From: Minwuiaceae bacterium
Lineage (GTDB): Bacteria > Pseudomonadota > Alphaproteobacteria > Minwuiales > Minwuiaceae
Direction of reading: 5' to 3'
Length of the DNA stretch: 64,000 nucleotides
Assembly: GCA_028278525.1 (NCBI GenBank)
Contig: JANQEE010000032.1
Span: 1 to 64,000, forward strand
Under the pieces are notes generated by a model. That model ran no database searches. It saw nothing but the letters and a program-made list of their open reading frames with translations, and was not told where the DNA came from. Shown in pieces: positions 62,978-64,000 of this stretch. Made by a program: the position numbers and the translations under genes. How positions within the stretch are numbered: position 1 is the stretch's first letter; the number at the start of each line of letters is the position of its first letter.

Positions 62978-64000
62978 TCAGGCCGCGCCGGCCGCCATCC
63001 GCCGGTCGAACTCCTCGGCCACCTGGTTGTCCTGTTCCAGCAGGGCGTCGGTGTCGATCTGGGCGAAATCCAGGCAGCCCATGTCGGCATAGGCTTTCTG
63101 AACCTTGTCGCCCCACAGGCCGATATCCTTGATCACCGGCACGATACGGCTGAACAGCCGGGTCCGGAACTGGCGCATGCCGTCGGACTTGTCGACATAC
63201 TCGACGCACTCGGCCTTGGGCAGGCCAACCACCTCCCACACTTCCTCGGACAGGAATCGGTCGCGCATGTGGTAGCAGGCTTCGACCACGAACTCCTCGC
63301 GCTCGTCCCGCTCGGCCTGGCTCAATTCCGGGTAGTAGTCGCGCAAGGCCAGCCGGCCGAAAGCCACATGCCGCGCCTCGTCCTGCATGACATAGGCGTT
63401 GACGGAGCTGGCCAGCGGATTCTTCGATGCATCGCGGATGCGGTGGAAGGCGGCGAGCGCCAACCCCTCGATCAGCACCTGCATACCGAGATAGGTGAAG
63501 TCCCAACGCTTGTCGGTGATGATGTCGTTCAACAGCGCCTTCAGCGGCGGCGTGATCGGATAGGCCAGTTCGAACTTCTCGTGCAGCAGCCGGGAATAGG
63601 CTTCCACGTGCCGCGCCTCGTCGATCACCTGGGTCGCCGCATAATATTTGGAATCCAGGTTCGGCACTTCCTGAACGATCTTGGCGGTGCAGACCAGCGC
63701 GCCCTGTTCGCCATGCAGGAACTGGGAGATCTGCCACGCCTGCAGGTGATGGCGCAGGTTCGCCTTTTCCTTGTCGTTCATTTTTTCCCACATCGGCGAG
63801 CCGTAGATCGAAATCGCCTCGTCCGGCGTTTCCATCGGGTTGTGCGGGTCCAGGTCCTGCGACCAGTCGATCCGCTCGGCCGCGTCCCACTGCTGCTTCT
63901 TGCCCTTGTCGTAGAGGTTCAGCAGCGAGTCGCGCCCGTCCTCGTATTCCCAACGCAGGACGGTTTCCATTTCGCCATTCACCGTCCAATTCGTCTGGTC
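62978..64000 (-). CDS. Ferritin-like diiron protein (possibly 5'-partial)
   Basis: At least 330 residues of a four-helix-bundle diiron protein. Two DEARH motifs are visible (VIDEARHVEAYSRLLH and MQDEARHVAFGRLALRDYYP), with EQG (HGEQGAL) and a further Glu (VLIEGLAL) giving the expected six ligands (four Glu, two His). This is the ferritin-like/AurF-like oxygenase group. A GTG at 63982 and an ATG at 63970 could be starts, but the frame is open to the window edge and upstream residues (TNWT) look family-like, so the true start may lie outside. Substrate unknown. Confidence 0.82.
   Translation of the reverse strand, partial: DQTNWTVNGEMETVLRWEYEDGRDSLLNLYDKGKKQQWDAAERIDWSQDLDPHNPMETPDEAISIYGSPMWEKMNDKEKANLRHHLQAWQISQFLHGEQGALVCTAKIVQEVPNLDSKYYAATQVIDEARHVEAYSRLLHEKFELAYPITPPLKALLNDIITDKRWDFTYLGMQVLIEGLALAAFHRIRDASKNPLASSVNAYVMQDEARHVAFGRLALRDYYPELSQAERDEREEFVVEACYHMRDRFLSEEVWEVVGLPKAECVEYVDKSDGMRQFRTRLFSRIVPVIKDIGLWGDKVQKAYADMGCLDFAQIDTDALLEQDNQVAEEFDRRMAAGAA

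Overview
The window is 64 kb of GC-rich DNA from a heterotrophic alphaproteobacterium. The family assignments (DUF3126, doeA/doeB/eutB ectoine catabolism, non-pyrrolysine MttB homologue, HyuA/HyuB, many acyl-CoA enzymes) fit a marine or soil Rhodospirillales-like organism; the genus cannot be read from the sequence. Genes are packed closely, often with 4-nt ATGA overlaps. I saw no rRNA, tRNA, CRISPR array, phage or transposase gene. Assignments come from motifs and remembered family sequences, not from a database search.

Layout. 0.2-5.8 kb: an ECF sigma factor with a small DUF6768 membrane partner, a PaiB-like protein, an alpha/beta hydrolase, a LysE exporter, a small membrane protein and a HAMP-class III cyclase. 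5.8-12.4 kb: catabolic enzymes (enoyl-CoA hydratase, acyl-CoA dehydrogenase, ABM monooxygenase, SDR, amidohydrolase, TauD-type dioxygenase, quinone reductase). 12.4-18.5 kb: exported Sel1-repeat proteins, one 544 aa and one giant (about 1,457 aa) split by a single-base frameshift and built from nested duplicated super-modules. 18.6-19.8 kb: a GNAT enzyme and an NAD(P)-binding protein. 19.9-29.0 kb: a likely single operon marR-emrA-emrB-acyl-CoA dehydrogenase-feruloyl-CoA-synthase-like ligase-fadB-like protein, behind a good sigma70 promoter. 29.0-34.7 kb: hyuA-hyuB, DapA-like lyase and DMT exporter, all leftward. 34.7-36.8 kb: an A+T-richer regulatory region with a perfect CRP-type palindrome, then a GtrB/GtrA pair.

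36.7-41.5 kb: Ldh2-type dehydrogenase, threonine dehydratase, a lipoprotein-sized TIM-barrel-like exported protein, and doeB. 41.6-45.4 kb: DUF3126, doeA and eutB, running behind thyA and folA; with doeB this is an ectoine/hydroxyectoine degradation set. 45.5-49.6 kb: MttB-family methyltransferase, an arginase-family protein lacking one metal-ligand His, and an MFS transporter. 49.9-53.7 kb: a TPR protein and acoABC (acetoin dehydrogenase complex). 53.8-59.5 kb: GNAT, branched-chain aminotransferase, class I aminotransferase, RraA-like protein, and a divergent Lrp/leucine-dehydrogenase pair. 59.5-64 kb: an HU protein, a sensor adenylate cyclase, a cupin, a HAMP-only membrane protein and a diiron ferritin-like protein that runs to the window edge.

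Taken together the genes describe catabolism of compatible solutes, amino acids, aromatic or fatty acyl-CoAs and acetoin, with cAMP signalling (two cyclases and a CRP-type site). Several families of palindromic dispersed repeats are present; five copies lie directly behind the stop codons of leftward genes. The most unusual objects are the nested-repeat Sel1 giant with its exactly length-restoring frameshift, the efflux/acyl-CoA operon under MarR, and the arginase homologue with an altered metal site.
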